Shown piece after piece: positions 1-5,229 of a stretch of DNA of 5,229 nucleotides. Origin of the DNA: Oscillospiraceae bacterium (GTDB taxonomy: Bacteria; Bacillota; Clostridia; Oscillospirales; Ethanoligenentaceae); contig DOXU01000250.1 of NCBI GenBank assembly GCA_003518885.1, positions 1-5,229 of the forward strand, read 5' to 3'. The position numbers and the translations under genes were made by a program. The first letter of the stretch is position 1. Each line of letters opens with the position of its first letter. Below the pieces are notes generated by a model, which saw only the letters and a list, made by a program, of their open reading frames with translations, had not been told where the DNA came from and ran no database searches.

Positions 1-1026
1 GTCGCCTTCAATGTGAAGTCGAATATTTTGCTTTTCCGCTATCAAGGCAACTGACTCAGCCGCCCGCTGGGCAATTATTTTCATGCTGACGGTCGTGTAT
101 CCTGTATCCATATTGACAGCTTCTAATTCAGAAAGATGTAAAATATCGCTGATTAGCTCAATCATTCGCTCTGTCTCTTTATGAATACGGTGAAGATAAT
201 CTTTAATTTGATCCGGATCTGTGATAATGTCCGTTTCCATCAGTTCCACAAAGCCGCGGATTGCCGTCAATGGTGTTTTTAACTCATGTGAAGCATTCGC
301 AACAAATTCCGATCGGATTTTTTCCATACGACGTACAGCTGTCACATCCGTGATCAAAAGAATAACGCCATTTTCTTCTTTATGATGCAAACTCTTCACA
401 GCGCTCACGGAAATTTGCATAATCATGCCGCGAACGTCATCTTCCCAATCCAATCGATCGGATTTCCCTGTTTTGATGGTCGCAGACACCGACTGCAACA
501 ATCGTGGAAGCCGCGTTAGACGAAGCAAGTTTTGTCCACGTAAATTTTCATCCTCGGAGTCGAAAAAATAGGCGGATTGCTTATTCATGATCAAGATATT
601 CATATTATGATCAAGCGCAACCAATCCCTCACTCATGTTATCCAACATTTCCGCTGCACGTGCACTTTCAGCACGTGCTTCTTTTCTTTTAAGGTAAATT
701 CTTGTTAATAACCTTTTAATTTGCTCTTGGTTGGGTAGAGTTAAATCCGGCACGTTTTGCACCGGATTTAACTCTGTATTTTTTTGAATACCCTCTAAAA
801 ACGTTACCATTTGTCGCGTCGTTTTTCGCACCTGCTTTTCTATATGCAGGGCGAACTTAACAGCAACCAGCATGCCAATTACTACACTAAAAATGAAAAC
901 CAAAAGGATGGTTAACCCATTTTGCGGAAGCACTGCCGCGCGAAACGCCAGAAACCCTCCACAGCAAACGGCCGATGCAATCAGAACAGCAAGAAACATC
1001 GCTCTTATAAGAGTACGCCTGAACAT
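1..1026 (-). CDS. phoR: Phosphate-regulon sensor histidine kinase, PhoR type (C-terminus cut off by the window edge)
   Basis: This is a membrane sensor kinase that would phosphorylate the neighbouring response regulator when phosphate is scarce and probably dephosphorylate it when phosphate is plentiful. 342 codons are visible without a stop. Two hydrophobic segments (about residues 8-29 and 38-58) are separated by only about 8 residues, so there is almost no extracytoplasmic domain. A charged linker (59-125) follows, containing an Ala/Arg/Glu-rich helix. A PAS-like domain (about 126-230, beginning AEMLDNMSEGLVALD) comes next, then the HisKA dimerisation domain with the H-box SHELKTPL and phospho-acceptor His247. 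The sequence stops at residue 342 near the start of the ATPase domain, so the N, G1 and G2 boxes are not seen and roughly 100 residues are probably missing. The ATG at 1026 was chosen because AAAGGGAG lies 8 nt upstream; an in-frame TTG at 1029 is the alternative. The gene starts 33 nt after the regulator gene. The family call is secure; the Pho assignment rests on both architecture and context. Confidence 0.93.
   Translation of the reverse strand, partial: MFRRTLIRAMFLAVLIASAVCCGGFLAFRAAVLPQNGLTILLVFIFSVVIGMLVAVKFALHIEKQVRKTTRQMVTFLEGIQKNTELNPVQNVPDLTLPNQEQIKRLLTRIYLKRKEARAESARAAEMLDNMSEGLVALDHNMNILIMNKQSAYFFDSEDENLRGQNLLRLTRLPRLLQSVSATIKTGKSDRLDWEDDVRGMIMQISVSAVKSLHHKEENGVILLITDVTAVRRMEKIRSEFVANASHELKTPLTAIRGFVELMETDIITDPDQIKDYLHRIHKETERMIELISDILHLSELEAVNMDTGYTTVSMKIIAQRAAESVALIAEKQNIRLHIEGD
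656..678. repeat. Two copies of the palindrome GCACGTGC in the phoR linker
   Basis: GCACGTGC occurs at 656-663 and again at 671-678, with 7 nt between. Since each copy is itself a palindrome, the pair is at once a direct and an inverted repeat and could fold as an 8-bp GC-rich stem. It encodes the Ala-Arg-Ala repeats in EARAESARAAE, a helical linker just before the PAS domain. The repetition may simply follow from that protein repeat. Confidence 0.6.
737..785 (+). terminator. Perfect 14-bp inverted repeat plus T-run: terminator-like, antisense to phoR
   Basis: The arms at 737-750 (AGAGTTAAATCCGG) and 762-775 are perfect reverse complements separated by 11 nt. Read on the plus strand, the hairpin is followed three bases later by seven T residues (779-785), the layout of a Rho-independent terminator. 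On the minus (coding) strand no T-run follows, so it would not stop phoR transcription. The repeat encodes residues 84-97 of the kinase, in the linker between the second membrane segment and the PAS domain. The inverted repeat itself is certain; the terminator function is inference, weakened by the A/T-rich base of the stem. Confidence 0.4.
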
Positions 1027-1034
1027 CAATTGCA

Positions 1035-1042
1035 CTCCCTTT
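1035..1042 (-). promoter_or_regulatory. Shine-Dalgarno deciding the phoR start
   Basis: AAAGGGAG on the minus strand lies 8 nt before the ATG at 1026. It favours this start over an earlier ATG at 1048, which is in a different frame and is itself preceded by AGAGG. Confidence 0.75.
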
Positions 1043-1059
1043 ATCCATAAATTCCTCTT

Positions 1060-1743
1060 TTATCCATCAAACCGATAACCTACTCCGCGTACAGTCGAGA
1101 TCAGATGCTTCCCTGTATGATCACCCAATTTATGGCGTAGACTGCGCACATGCATATCCAAAGTGCGCGTTTCCCCAGCATAGCCGTATCCCCATATGGT
1201 ATCAAGCAAATAATTTCGTTTCATTGCCTTTCCCGAATTTTCCATCAAGATTCGCAGAAGCTCAAACTCTTTCAGCGTAAGTTCAATTGGCTCATTTTCA
1301 AGTGTAACTTCGTGACGATCCTTGTCCAATACCAAGGCATTTGCTTGCAAAATATGGCTCTCCTGCTCAGGAGATGCCGCATGTCGCAATGCATTACGCA
1401 CTCTTGCCATCAGCTCTAAAACGCCGAATGGCTTTGTCACATAATCATCTGCCCCAAGATCTAGCCCCGTGACCTTATCTATTTCACTGCTTTTTGCCGT
1501 CAACAAAATGACAGGAATATGTTCTGTCGGCCCCAATTTAATTCTCTTTAAAGCCGTCAAGCCATCCATACCTGGTAACATAATATCCAGTAAAATCAAA
1601 TCAGGGAGAACGGTCTTCATTTGTTCAAACAAAGACTCCGCTTTTTCAAAGCCCTGCACCTGCAACCCACAAGATTCAAGGGCACATTTGATGATTTCCC
1701 GAATATTCTCTTCATCTTCTACAACAAACGCCGTCTTCGACAC
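1060..1743 (-). CDS. phoB: OmpR/PhoB-family response regulator of the phosphate regulon
   Basis: This is a DNA-binding response regulator of 227 residues, close to the usual PhoB length. The receiver domain (about 3-120) has the acidic pocket E9/D10/E11, the phospho-acceptor D53 within LLDIMLPGMDG, the switch T82 in LLTAK and the invariant K104 in TKPF. The winged-helix DNA-binding domain (about 131-227) has the typical LTLKEFELL segment, a recognition-helix region around TRTLDMHVRSLRHKL (193-207) and the C-terminal wing STVRGVGYRF. The start codon is GTG, supported by AAGGGAGA 7 nt upstream. The gene lies 43 nt downstream of phoU and 33 nt upstream of the kinase gene, its expected partner. 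In Bacillus-style naming it would be phoP. The target sites, and so the regulon, cannot be seen here; the phosphate role is inferred from the pst-phoU neighbours together with high similarity of plan to PhoB. Confidence 0.95.
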   Translation of the reverse strand: MSKTAFVVEDEENIREIIKCALESCGLQVQGFEKAESLFEQMKTVLPDLILLDIMLPGMDGLTALKRIKLGPTEHIPVILLTAKSSEIDKVTGLDLGADDYVTKPFGVLELMARVRNALRHAASPEQESHILQANALVLDKDRHEVTLENEPIELTLKEFELLRILMENSGKAMKRNYLLDTIWGYGYAGETRTLDMHVRSLRHKLGDHTGKHLISTVRGVGYRFDG

Positions 1744-1750
1744 GGTTGTT

Positions 1751-1758
1751 TCTCCCTT
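1751..1758 (-). promoter_or_regulatory. Shine-Dalgarno supporting the GTG start of the response regulator
   Basis: AAGGGAGA on the minus strand sits 7 nt before the GTG at 1743. It is what selects GTG as the start; the resulting N-terminus (MSKTAFVVEDEE) begins just ahead of the first receiver strand, as expected for PhoB. Confidence 0.8.
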
Positions 1759-1762
1759 AAGT

Positions 1763-1789
1763 GTAATGATTACGATAAAAATATCATTA
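1763..1789. repeat. Overlapping inverted repeats at the phoU stop / phoB leader
   Basis: TAATGAT (1764-1770) pairs with ATCATTA (1783-1789), 12 nt apart, the second arm including the phoU stop codon. The first arm is also half of the palindrome GTAATGATTAC (1763-1773). All lie in the 43-nt gap upstream of the response regulator's Shine-Dalgarno. The stems are AT-rich and short. They could be an operator or a weak hairpin tuning phoB, or nothing. Confidence 0.35.
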
Positions 1790-2449
1790 AATAATCGGTT
1801 TGTTTTTTAATGACCCCGTAAGGAAAAAGATTACCCAGTCTGCCACACTCTCTGCATGATCCGCAATACGTTCAATATATTTGGCAATCATTAATAGATC
1901 GATTGTTTCATCGGCATCATCTTTATTTTGCACAAGAAGCGCAATAATCTCTTCTTGAATTTTACGAAACAGCTGATCCACCTCATCATCTCGTTCAATC
2001 ACAGAATGTGATAATGCCATATCATTATGCACATAGGCATTCACGCTGTCTTTCACCATGGATTCCGCGAGATGGGCCATCAACGGAATGTGATCAAGTA
2101 GCGGCAGAGACGGTGGCTTACGAAGCCTCTGGGAGATTTCAGCAATCTCCGTGGCATGATCACCCATCCGTTCCATATCGCTCACAATCTTCAGTGCAGC
2201 AGATATTGCACGCAAGTCCTTCGCCACGGGTTGTTGACGAAGTAACAAACGCATACATTGCGCCTCGACTTCTCTCTCTAAATCATCAATCTGCTTATCA
2301 TCATTGATCACAGTCTGTGCCAGATCGTGATCATATTTTTCAAATGAGGCAATTGATTTATTGATAGCCTCTTCTACCAGCCCACCCAGACGGATAATCC
2401 GCAGATGAAGCTGCTCCATATCTTTTTCAAACCCTGAGCGCACACTCAT
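1787..2449 (-). CDS. phoU: Phosphate signalling/transport accessory protein PhoU
   Basis: PhoU is a cytoplasmic, peripherally membrane-associated protein that links the state of the PstSCAB transporter to the PhoR kinase, keeps Pho signalling off when phosphate is ample, and limits uptake. The 220-residue product is all-helical in appearance and made of two similar three-helix halves. Each half carries the metal-binding signature of the family: DMERMGDHATEIAE at 91-104 and YIERIADHAESVADW at 191-205. These Glu/Asp-rich helices bind Fe or Mn clusters in characterised PhoU proteins. The ATG at 2449 has AGGAGG 10 nt upstream. A 114-nt gap separates it from pstB, the largest gap in the operon, so it could have some expression of its own. 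The stop codon falls inside a 7-bp inverted repeat (1764-1789). Length is somewhat below the E. coli protein (about 241) but normal for Gram-positive homologues. No defect is seen. Confidence 0.96.
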   Translation of the reverse strand: MSVRSGFEKDMEQLHLRIIRLGGLVEEAINKSIASFEKYDHDLAQTVINDDKQIDDLEREVEAQCMRLLLRQQPVAKDLRAISAALKIVSDMERMGDHATEIAEISQRLRKPPSLPLLDHIPLMAHLAESMVKDSVNAYVHNDMALSHSVIERDDEVDQLFRKIQEEIIALLVQNKDDADETIDLLMIAKYIERIADHAESVADWVIFFLTGSLKNKPII

Positions 2450-2499
2450 TAAACTTCTTCCTCCTCTATTGCCGGAACTCCAAAAAGCCCCTTTCAGAT

Positions 2500-2528
2500 A
2501 GTATATATCCTCACAACTTTATTCTAGA
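2500..2528 (-). promoter_or_regulatory. Weak candidate internal promoter ahead of phoU
   Basis: On the minus strand TATACT (2505-2500) matches five of six positions of the -10 consensus and lies about 50 nt before the phoU start. The sequence 17 nt upstream (TCTAGA, 2528-2523) matches the -35 consensus at only three positions. The AT-rich setting and the unusual size of the gap are the main reasons to note it. It could be chance. Confidence 0.2.
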
Positions 2529-2545
2529 ACTTGTTTGCTCAAGTT
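2528..2545. repeat. Short inverted repeat in the pstB-phoU intergenic gap
   Basis: AACTTG (2528-2533) and CAAGTT (2540-2545) form a perfect 6-bp inverted repeat with a 6-nt spacer, about 20 nt after the pstB stop. No T-run follows on the minus strand, so it is not a convincing terminator for pstB. It could be a weak hairpin or a small operator. Short enough to occur by chance. Confidence 0.35.
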
Positions 2546-2563
2546 TTGGGGAAAAGCCTAAAA

Positions 2564-3319
2564 TCAGCCAAATCGGCCCGTAATATAGTCTTCTGTACGT
2601 TTATCTTTTGGCATGGAAAAAAGAGCACTTGTTTCACTATATTCGACGATTTCACCCTGCAAAAAAAATGCAGTGAAATCGGAAATACGAGCAGCTTGCT
2701 GCATATTGTGAGTAACGATAATAATAGTATATTTTTTCTTGAGTTCGCCAGCCAATTCCTCAATTTTCATGGTTGAAATTGGATCAAGAGCACTGGTTGG
2801 TTCATCCATCAATAGAACTTCTGGCTCCACTGCAAGCGCGCGCGCAATACAAAGCCGCTGCTGTTGACCACCAGAAAGTCCCAACGCACTTTTGCGCAAC
2901 CGATCATGTACTTCATCCCACAAAGCCGCACCACGCAGACTTTTTTCCACGATTTCGTCCAATTTAGCGCGGTTTTTCAGGCCATGTACACGCGGCCCAT
3001 ACGCCACAGTGTCATAAAGTGACATTGGAAAAGGATTCGGCAGCTGAAAAACCATCCCCACCCGTTTACGTAAAAGCGTGACATCCATGCTTTTGGCATA
3101 AACATCTTCACCGTCCAAAGAGACTTGCCCTTCTATGGTCACATTGGGAACCAAATCATTCATTCGGTTCAATGTTTTTAAAAAGGTGGATTTCCCACAT
3201 CCAGATGGCCCTATCAATGCCGTAACGCAGTTCTCATAAGCATTCAGGCTTACATTCTTTAATGCGTGCGCCTCACCATAATGCAGATTTACATTCTTAG
3301 CGCACATTTTGATGTTCAT
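2564..3319 (-). CDS. pstB: Phosphate ABC transporter ATP-binding protein PstB
   Basis: This is the ATPase of the high-affinity phosphate importer; two copies sit on the cytoplasmic face of the PstC-PstA channel. The 251-residue length is typical. Motifs appear in the right order: Walker [10 protein letters not shown] (37-45), Q-loop [11 protein letters not shown] with Q92, ABC signature LSGGQQQR (148-155), Walker B LLMDEP (169-174) with catalytic E173, D-loop SALD, and switch His204 in IVTHNM. The NPFPMS segment after the Q-loop is characteristic of PstB rather than other ABC ATPases. The ATG at 3319 is preceded by a strong AGGAGGA. The gene begins 16 nt after the pstA stop, so co-transcription is expected. 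The codons for about residues 213-225 include a run of eight T residues (sense strand) in the loop of an imperfect inverted repeat. The product looks intact and functional. Confidence 0.98.
   Translation of the reverse strand: MNIKMCAKNVNLHYGEAHALKNVSLNAYENCVTALIGPSGCGKSTFLKTLNRMNDLVPNVTIEGQVSLDGEDVYAKSMDVTLLRKRVGMVFQLPNPFPMSLYDTVAYGPRVHGLKNRAKLDEIVEKSLRGAALWDEVHDRLRKSALGLSGGQQQRLCIARALAVEPEVLLMDEPTSALDPISTMKIEELAGELKKKYTIIIVTHNMQQAARISDFTAFFLQGEIVEYSETSALFSMPKDKRTEDYITGRFG
2647..2681 (-). repeat. Imperfect 13-bp hairpin with poly-T loop inside pstB
   Basis: CGATTTCA (2647-2654) pairs with 2674-2681 and CTGCA (2657-2661) pairs with 2669-2673, leaving a 2-nt bulge (2655-2656) and a 7-nt homopolymer loop (2662-2668). 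In the mRNA the loop is poly-U. It lies about 80-120 nt before the pstB stop, ahead of the widest intergenic gap. The sequence pairing is certain; a role in mRNA processing or stability is only a guess. Confidence 0.5.
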
Positions 3320-3335
3320 AAAGTTCCTCCTGTTT

Positions 3336-4265
3336 TCAGTCTTTTTTACCTGTCATCTTCCGCTCCAATGCATTTCCGATACACCGTGCACCAATACTGA
3401 AAATAAAGACCAATATAATCAAAACTGCTGCTGAGAGATCCGCCAAACTCTGTGAATCAACACCAATCGACTCCGAACGTAGTTGCCAAATGTATAAAGA
3501 AAGCGTTTCTCCCGGCCGGAATGGATTGAGTGGAGAAAGAATATGCGTGGGATTCCAATCCCTAAAATCAATAGATGTTGCCATACCAGCTGTATATAGA
3601 AGCGCCGCTGCCTCACCGAATGCTCGACCACCGGCCAAAATGATTCCTGTCAAAATACGAGGAATAGCAGCCGGAATCAATACCCGCACGATCGTTTGCC
3701 AATGTGTCGCTCCAATGCCCAAGCTGCTTTCGCGGTAATTCTTAGGAAGAGCTCTCAAAGCATCTTCTGTTGTGGTTGTGATTAATGGCAAATTTAAAAG
3801 GGAAACAGCCAATGCGCCCGCCATCAGATTCCACTTTGACCCCGTCATCACAATAAACACTAAGTACCCGAACAATCCAATAACAACGGAAGGTAACGAA
3901 GATAGTGTTTCAATACAGGTGCGTGTAATACTAGCAATATGCCCTGATGGCATGTATTCCGACATATAGATGCCAGCACAAATTCCAATCGGCGCGCTAA
4001 TCAACAACGAAAGAATCACCAAATAAATGGTATTGAATAGCTGCGCACCAATTCCTTCTGTCTCGTGGCCCATTAAGGCGACGGCAGCGAAACCACCGCG
4101 AACCAAAATATAAAGGGTAAACGCGACAAGTAGAAGGATAAAAAATCCTGCTACGCCATAAAGAACGCCCGTCGCAATTTTATCCGTACGTTTGGGATGG
4201 AAAAACGGAACTTTTTGATCCGTATGGAGAGACGTTTTCTTTGAGGAAGGAGTATGTGTACTCAT
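3336..4265 (-). CDS. pstA: Phosphate ABC transporter permease PstA
   Basis: This is one of the two membrane subunits of the phosphate importer. The 309-residue product has a polar, Lys/Ser-rich cytoplasmic N-terminus (1-29) and about six hydrophobic segments (roughly 31-55, 74-101, 120-141, 145-166, 199-226, 276-296). The EAA-type cytoplasmic loop that contacts PstB spans about 167-220, with [12 protein letters not shown] and the conserved RAFGEA motif (R214, E218) that both Pst permeases share. The start was set at the ATG at 4265, which overlaps the pstC stop as ATGA, because this gives the usual family length. The frame stays open to an ATG at 4352, but that 29-residue extension lies inside the pstC coding region and resembles no PstA N-terminus. 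The nearest Shine-Dalgarno-like sequence, GAGAGG, lies 12 nt upstream, which is too far for good initiation; translation is therefore probably coupled to pstC. Confidence 0.96.
   Translation of the reverse strand: MSTHTPSSKKTSLHTDQKVPFFHPKRTDKIATGVLYGVAGFFILLLVAFTLYILVRGGFAAVALMGHETEGIGAQLFNTIYLVILSLLISAPIGICAGIYMSEYMPSGHIASITRTCIETLSSLPSVVIGLFGYLVFIVMTGSKWNLMAGALAVSLLNLPLITTTTEDALRALPKNYRESSLGIGATHWQTIVRVLIPAAIPRILTGIILAGGRAFGEAAALLYTAGMATSIDFRDWNPTHILSPLNPFRPGETLSLYIWQLRSESIGVDSQSLADLSAAVLIILVFIFSIGARCIGNALERKMTGKKD
4262..4265 (-). promoter_or_regulatory. ATGA stop/start overlap coupling pstC and pstA translation
   Basis: The pstA start codon ATG (4265-4263) shares two bases with the pstC stop TGA (4264-4262). 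With no well-spaced Shine-Dalgarno for pstA, ribosomes ending pstC probably reinitiate here, giving near-equal amounts of the two permease subunits. Confidence 0.75.
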
Positions 4266-5221
4266 GAGCGTTCCGCGCCTCTCTTTCCAATAATCCGCAC
4301 AACCATAATGAATACAAAGGAAATGATCAGCAAGAGCAACGCCATTGTCCAAAGTGCGCTATTATACTCGCCGCCCTGCGCTGTGTTACCCATATCAGCC
4401 GCAATCTCCGATGTCAAGTTCACCGTTGGAGACAGAATGTTTTTGGGAAACACCTGCATCTTCCCAATAACCATGGCCACCGCAAGTGCCTCCCCAAAAG
4501 CACGAGCAAGTCCCAAAATGACGCCGGTTAAAATGCCCGGCAAGGCGGAAGGTAAAATCACCTTACAGATGAGCTGCCACCGTGTGGCGCCAAGTCCATA
4601 AGAAGCTTCCTTATAGGCCGCTGGAACATGTCGAATCGCATCAGCAGAAATGGTTGTGATTGTCGGAAATATCATAACAGCCAACACAATCGCGCCTGCT
4701 AATACACTGAAGCCATATTGAAGATGAAAAATTCGCTTGATAAACGGAACTAAAACAAGTAAGCCAACCCAGCCATAAACCACAGAAGGAATTCCAACGA
4801 AAATCTCAATCGCAGGCTGTAATAATTTTTTCCCCATTTTGGGCGAAATTTCTACCATAAAAATAGCCGCCGCCAAACTGAACGGTGTGGCAATAGCCAA
4901 GGCGAAAAAACAGATAGAAATGGAACCAAAAATAAAAATGGCCGCACCAACCTGTCCTCCGCCTGTATAATTATCTGCAGGATGCCAATTGGAGGAAAAT
5001 AAAAACTCAAAGATACTATGATGATACTGTGTAAAGGTGCTAATCCCATGAACACACAGGAAAATGCCGATAATAACCGTAATGACGGCGATGAATATAC
5101 CCAAAATTGTTACAATGGTTCTGCCTAAAGTTTCTTTTACAAAATGATCCCAACGGACTACGGGCCTTTTTTTTATCTTTTGCAGCCCTTTCTCCTGTCC
5201 CTTCAAAAGCACTTTCTCCAT
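4262..5221 (-). CDS. pstC: Phosphate ABC transporter permease PstC
   Basis: This is the partner permease of PstA; together they form the inner-membrane pathway through which phosphate from PstS enters. 319 residues fit the family. A basic N-terminal stretch (about 1-30, rich in Lys) precedes hydrophobic segments at roughly 33-60, 92-120, 136-160, 168-190, 225-252 and 290-312. The EAA loop (about 192-245) contains EASYGLGATRWQ and the RAFGEA motif (R240, E244), closely parallel to PstA. The start is the least certain in the window. The ATG at 5221 has only 8 nt of sequence upstream, with no Shine-Dalgarno visible, and the frame is open to the window edge. An in-frame TTG at codon 6 with GGAG 8 nt before it is an alternative. 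The stop overlaps the pstA start. pstS is expected just beyond the right edge but is not visible. Confidence 0.95.
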   Translation of the reverse strand: MEKVLLKGQEKGLQKIKKRPVVRWDHFVKETLGRTIVTILGIFIAVITVIIGIFLCVHGISTFTQYHHSIFEFLFSSNWHPADNYTGGGQVGAAIFIFGSISICFFALAIATPFSLAAAIFMVEISPKMGKKLLQPAIEIFVGIPSVVYGWVGLLVLVPFIKRIFHLQYGFSVLAGAIVLAVMIFPTITTISADAIRHVPAAYKEASYGLGATRWQLICKVILPSALPGILTGVILGLARAFGEALAVAMVIGKMQVFPKNILSPTVNLTSEIAADMGNTAQGGEYNSALWTMALLLLIISFVFIMVVRIIGKRGAERS

Positions 5222-5229
5222 TTCTAATG

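Noticed and set aside
212..221. Palindrome ATCCGGAT within GATCCGGATC in the phoR kinase domain
   Set aside because: Palindromes this short are expected several times by chance, and I see no link to the larger CCGG-containing repeat at 737-775.
1002..1013. 12-nt palindrome CTCTTATAAGAG near the phoR start
   Set aside because: About one palindrome of this length is expected by chance in 5 kb, and it has no supporting context.
872..1078. Plus-strand ORF of 68 codons opposite phoR and the regulator's end
   Set aside because: No domain-like sequence, and it lies opposite well-supported coding DNA; shadow of the minus-strand genes.
1150..1810. Plus-strand ORFs of 89 and 113 codons opposite the response regulator
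   Set aside because: Antisense shadows of an intact receiver/winged-helix gene; composition shows no independent protein signature.
2528..2545. Rho-independent terminator after pstB
   Set aside because: The 6-bp stem is AT-rich and has no T-run on the minus strand, so it does not qualify as an intrinsic terminator.
2531..2776. Overlapping ORFs on both strands across the 3' end of pstB
   Set aside because: They overlap the intact pstB signature region and have no recognisable features.
4266..4352. In-frame extension of pstA to an ATG at 4352 (29 extra residues)
   Set aside because: It lies wholly within pstC coding sequence and gives an unlikely N-terminus; the ATGA overlap start at 4265 gives a normal PstA.
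4254..4601. Plus-strand ORF of 115 codons opposite pstC
   Set aside because: Antisense to the conserved EAA loop of PstC, whose coding frame explains the sequence.

Overview
The window looks like ordinary chromosomal DNA from a low-to-mid-GC Gram-positive-type bacterium, most likely Bacillota. The basis is AGGAGG or AAGGGAG Shine-Dalgarno sequences ahead of most genes, a GTG start, tightly packed genes, and a PhoU of about 220 residues. Nothing seen fixes the genus; a clostridial or Negativicutes lineage is plausible but is only inference. I saw no mobile element, tRNA, rRNA, CRISPR array or phage gene.

All six genes lie on the minus strand and read from right to left: pstC (5221-4262), pstA (4265-3336), pstB (3319-2564), phoU (2449-1787), a PhoB/PhoP-type response regulator (1743-1060) and a PhoR-type histidine kinase (1026 to past the left edge, so its ATPase domain is cut off). 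The phosphate-binding protein gene pstS is absent and would be expected beyond the right edge. Gaps are a 4-nt overlap (pstC/pstA), then 16, 114, 43 and 33 nt. The only gap large enough for regulatory DNA is the 114 nt between pstB and phoU. No gene-free stretch exceeds 300 nt.

Together the genes form a complete phosphate uptake and sensing module apart from PstS. PstC and PstA form the membrane channel, PstB supplies ATP hydrolysis, PhoU couples transporter state to the kinase, PhoR phosphorylates or dephosphorylates PhoB, and PhoB is the transcription factor of the Pho regulon. Placing sensor and regulator downstream of the transporter implies that the operon's own output feeds back on it.

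I found no new enzyme system. The unexplained structure is at nucleic-acid level. The strongest signal is a perfect 14-bp inverted repeat inside the kinase gene (737-750/762-775), followed on the plus strand by seven T residues; it looks like an intrinsic terminator pointing antisense to the gene. A 13-bp bulged hairpin lies near the 3' end of pstB, and two copies of the palindrome GCACGTGC lie in the kinase linker. Smaller inverted repeats lie in the pstB-phoU gap and at the phoU/regulator junction.
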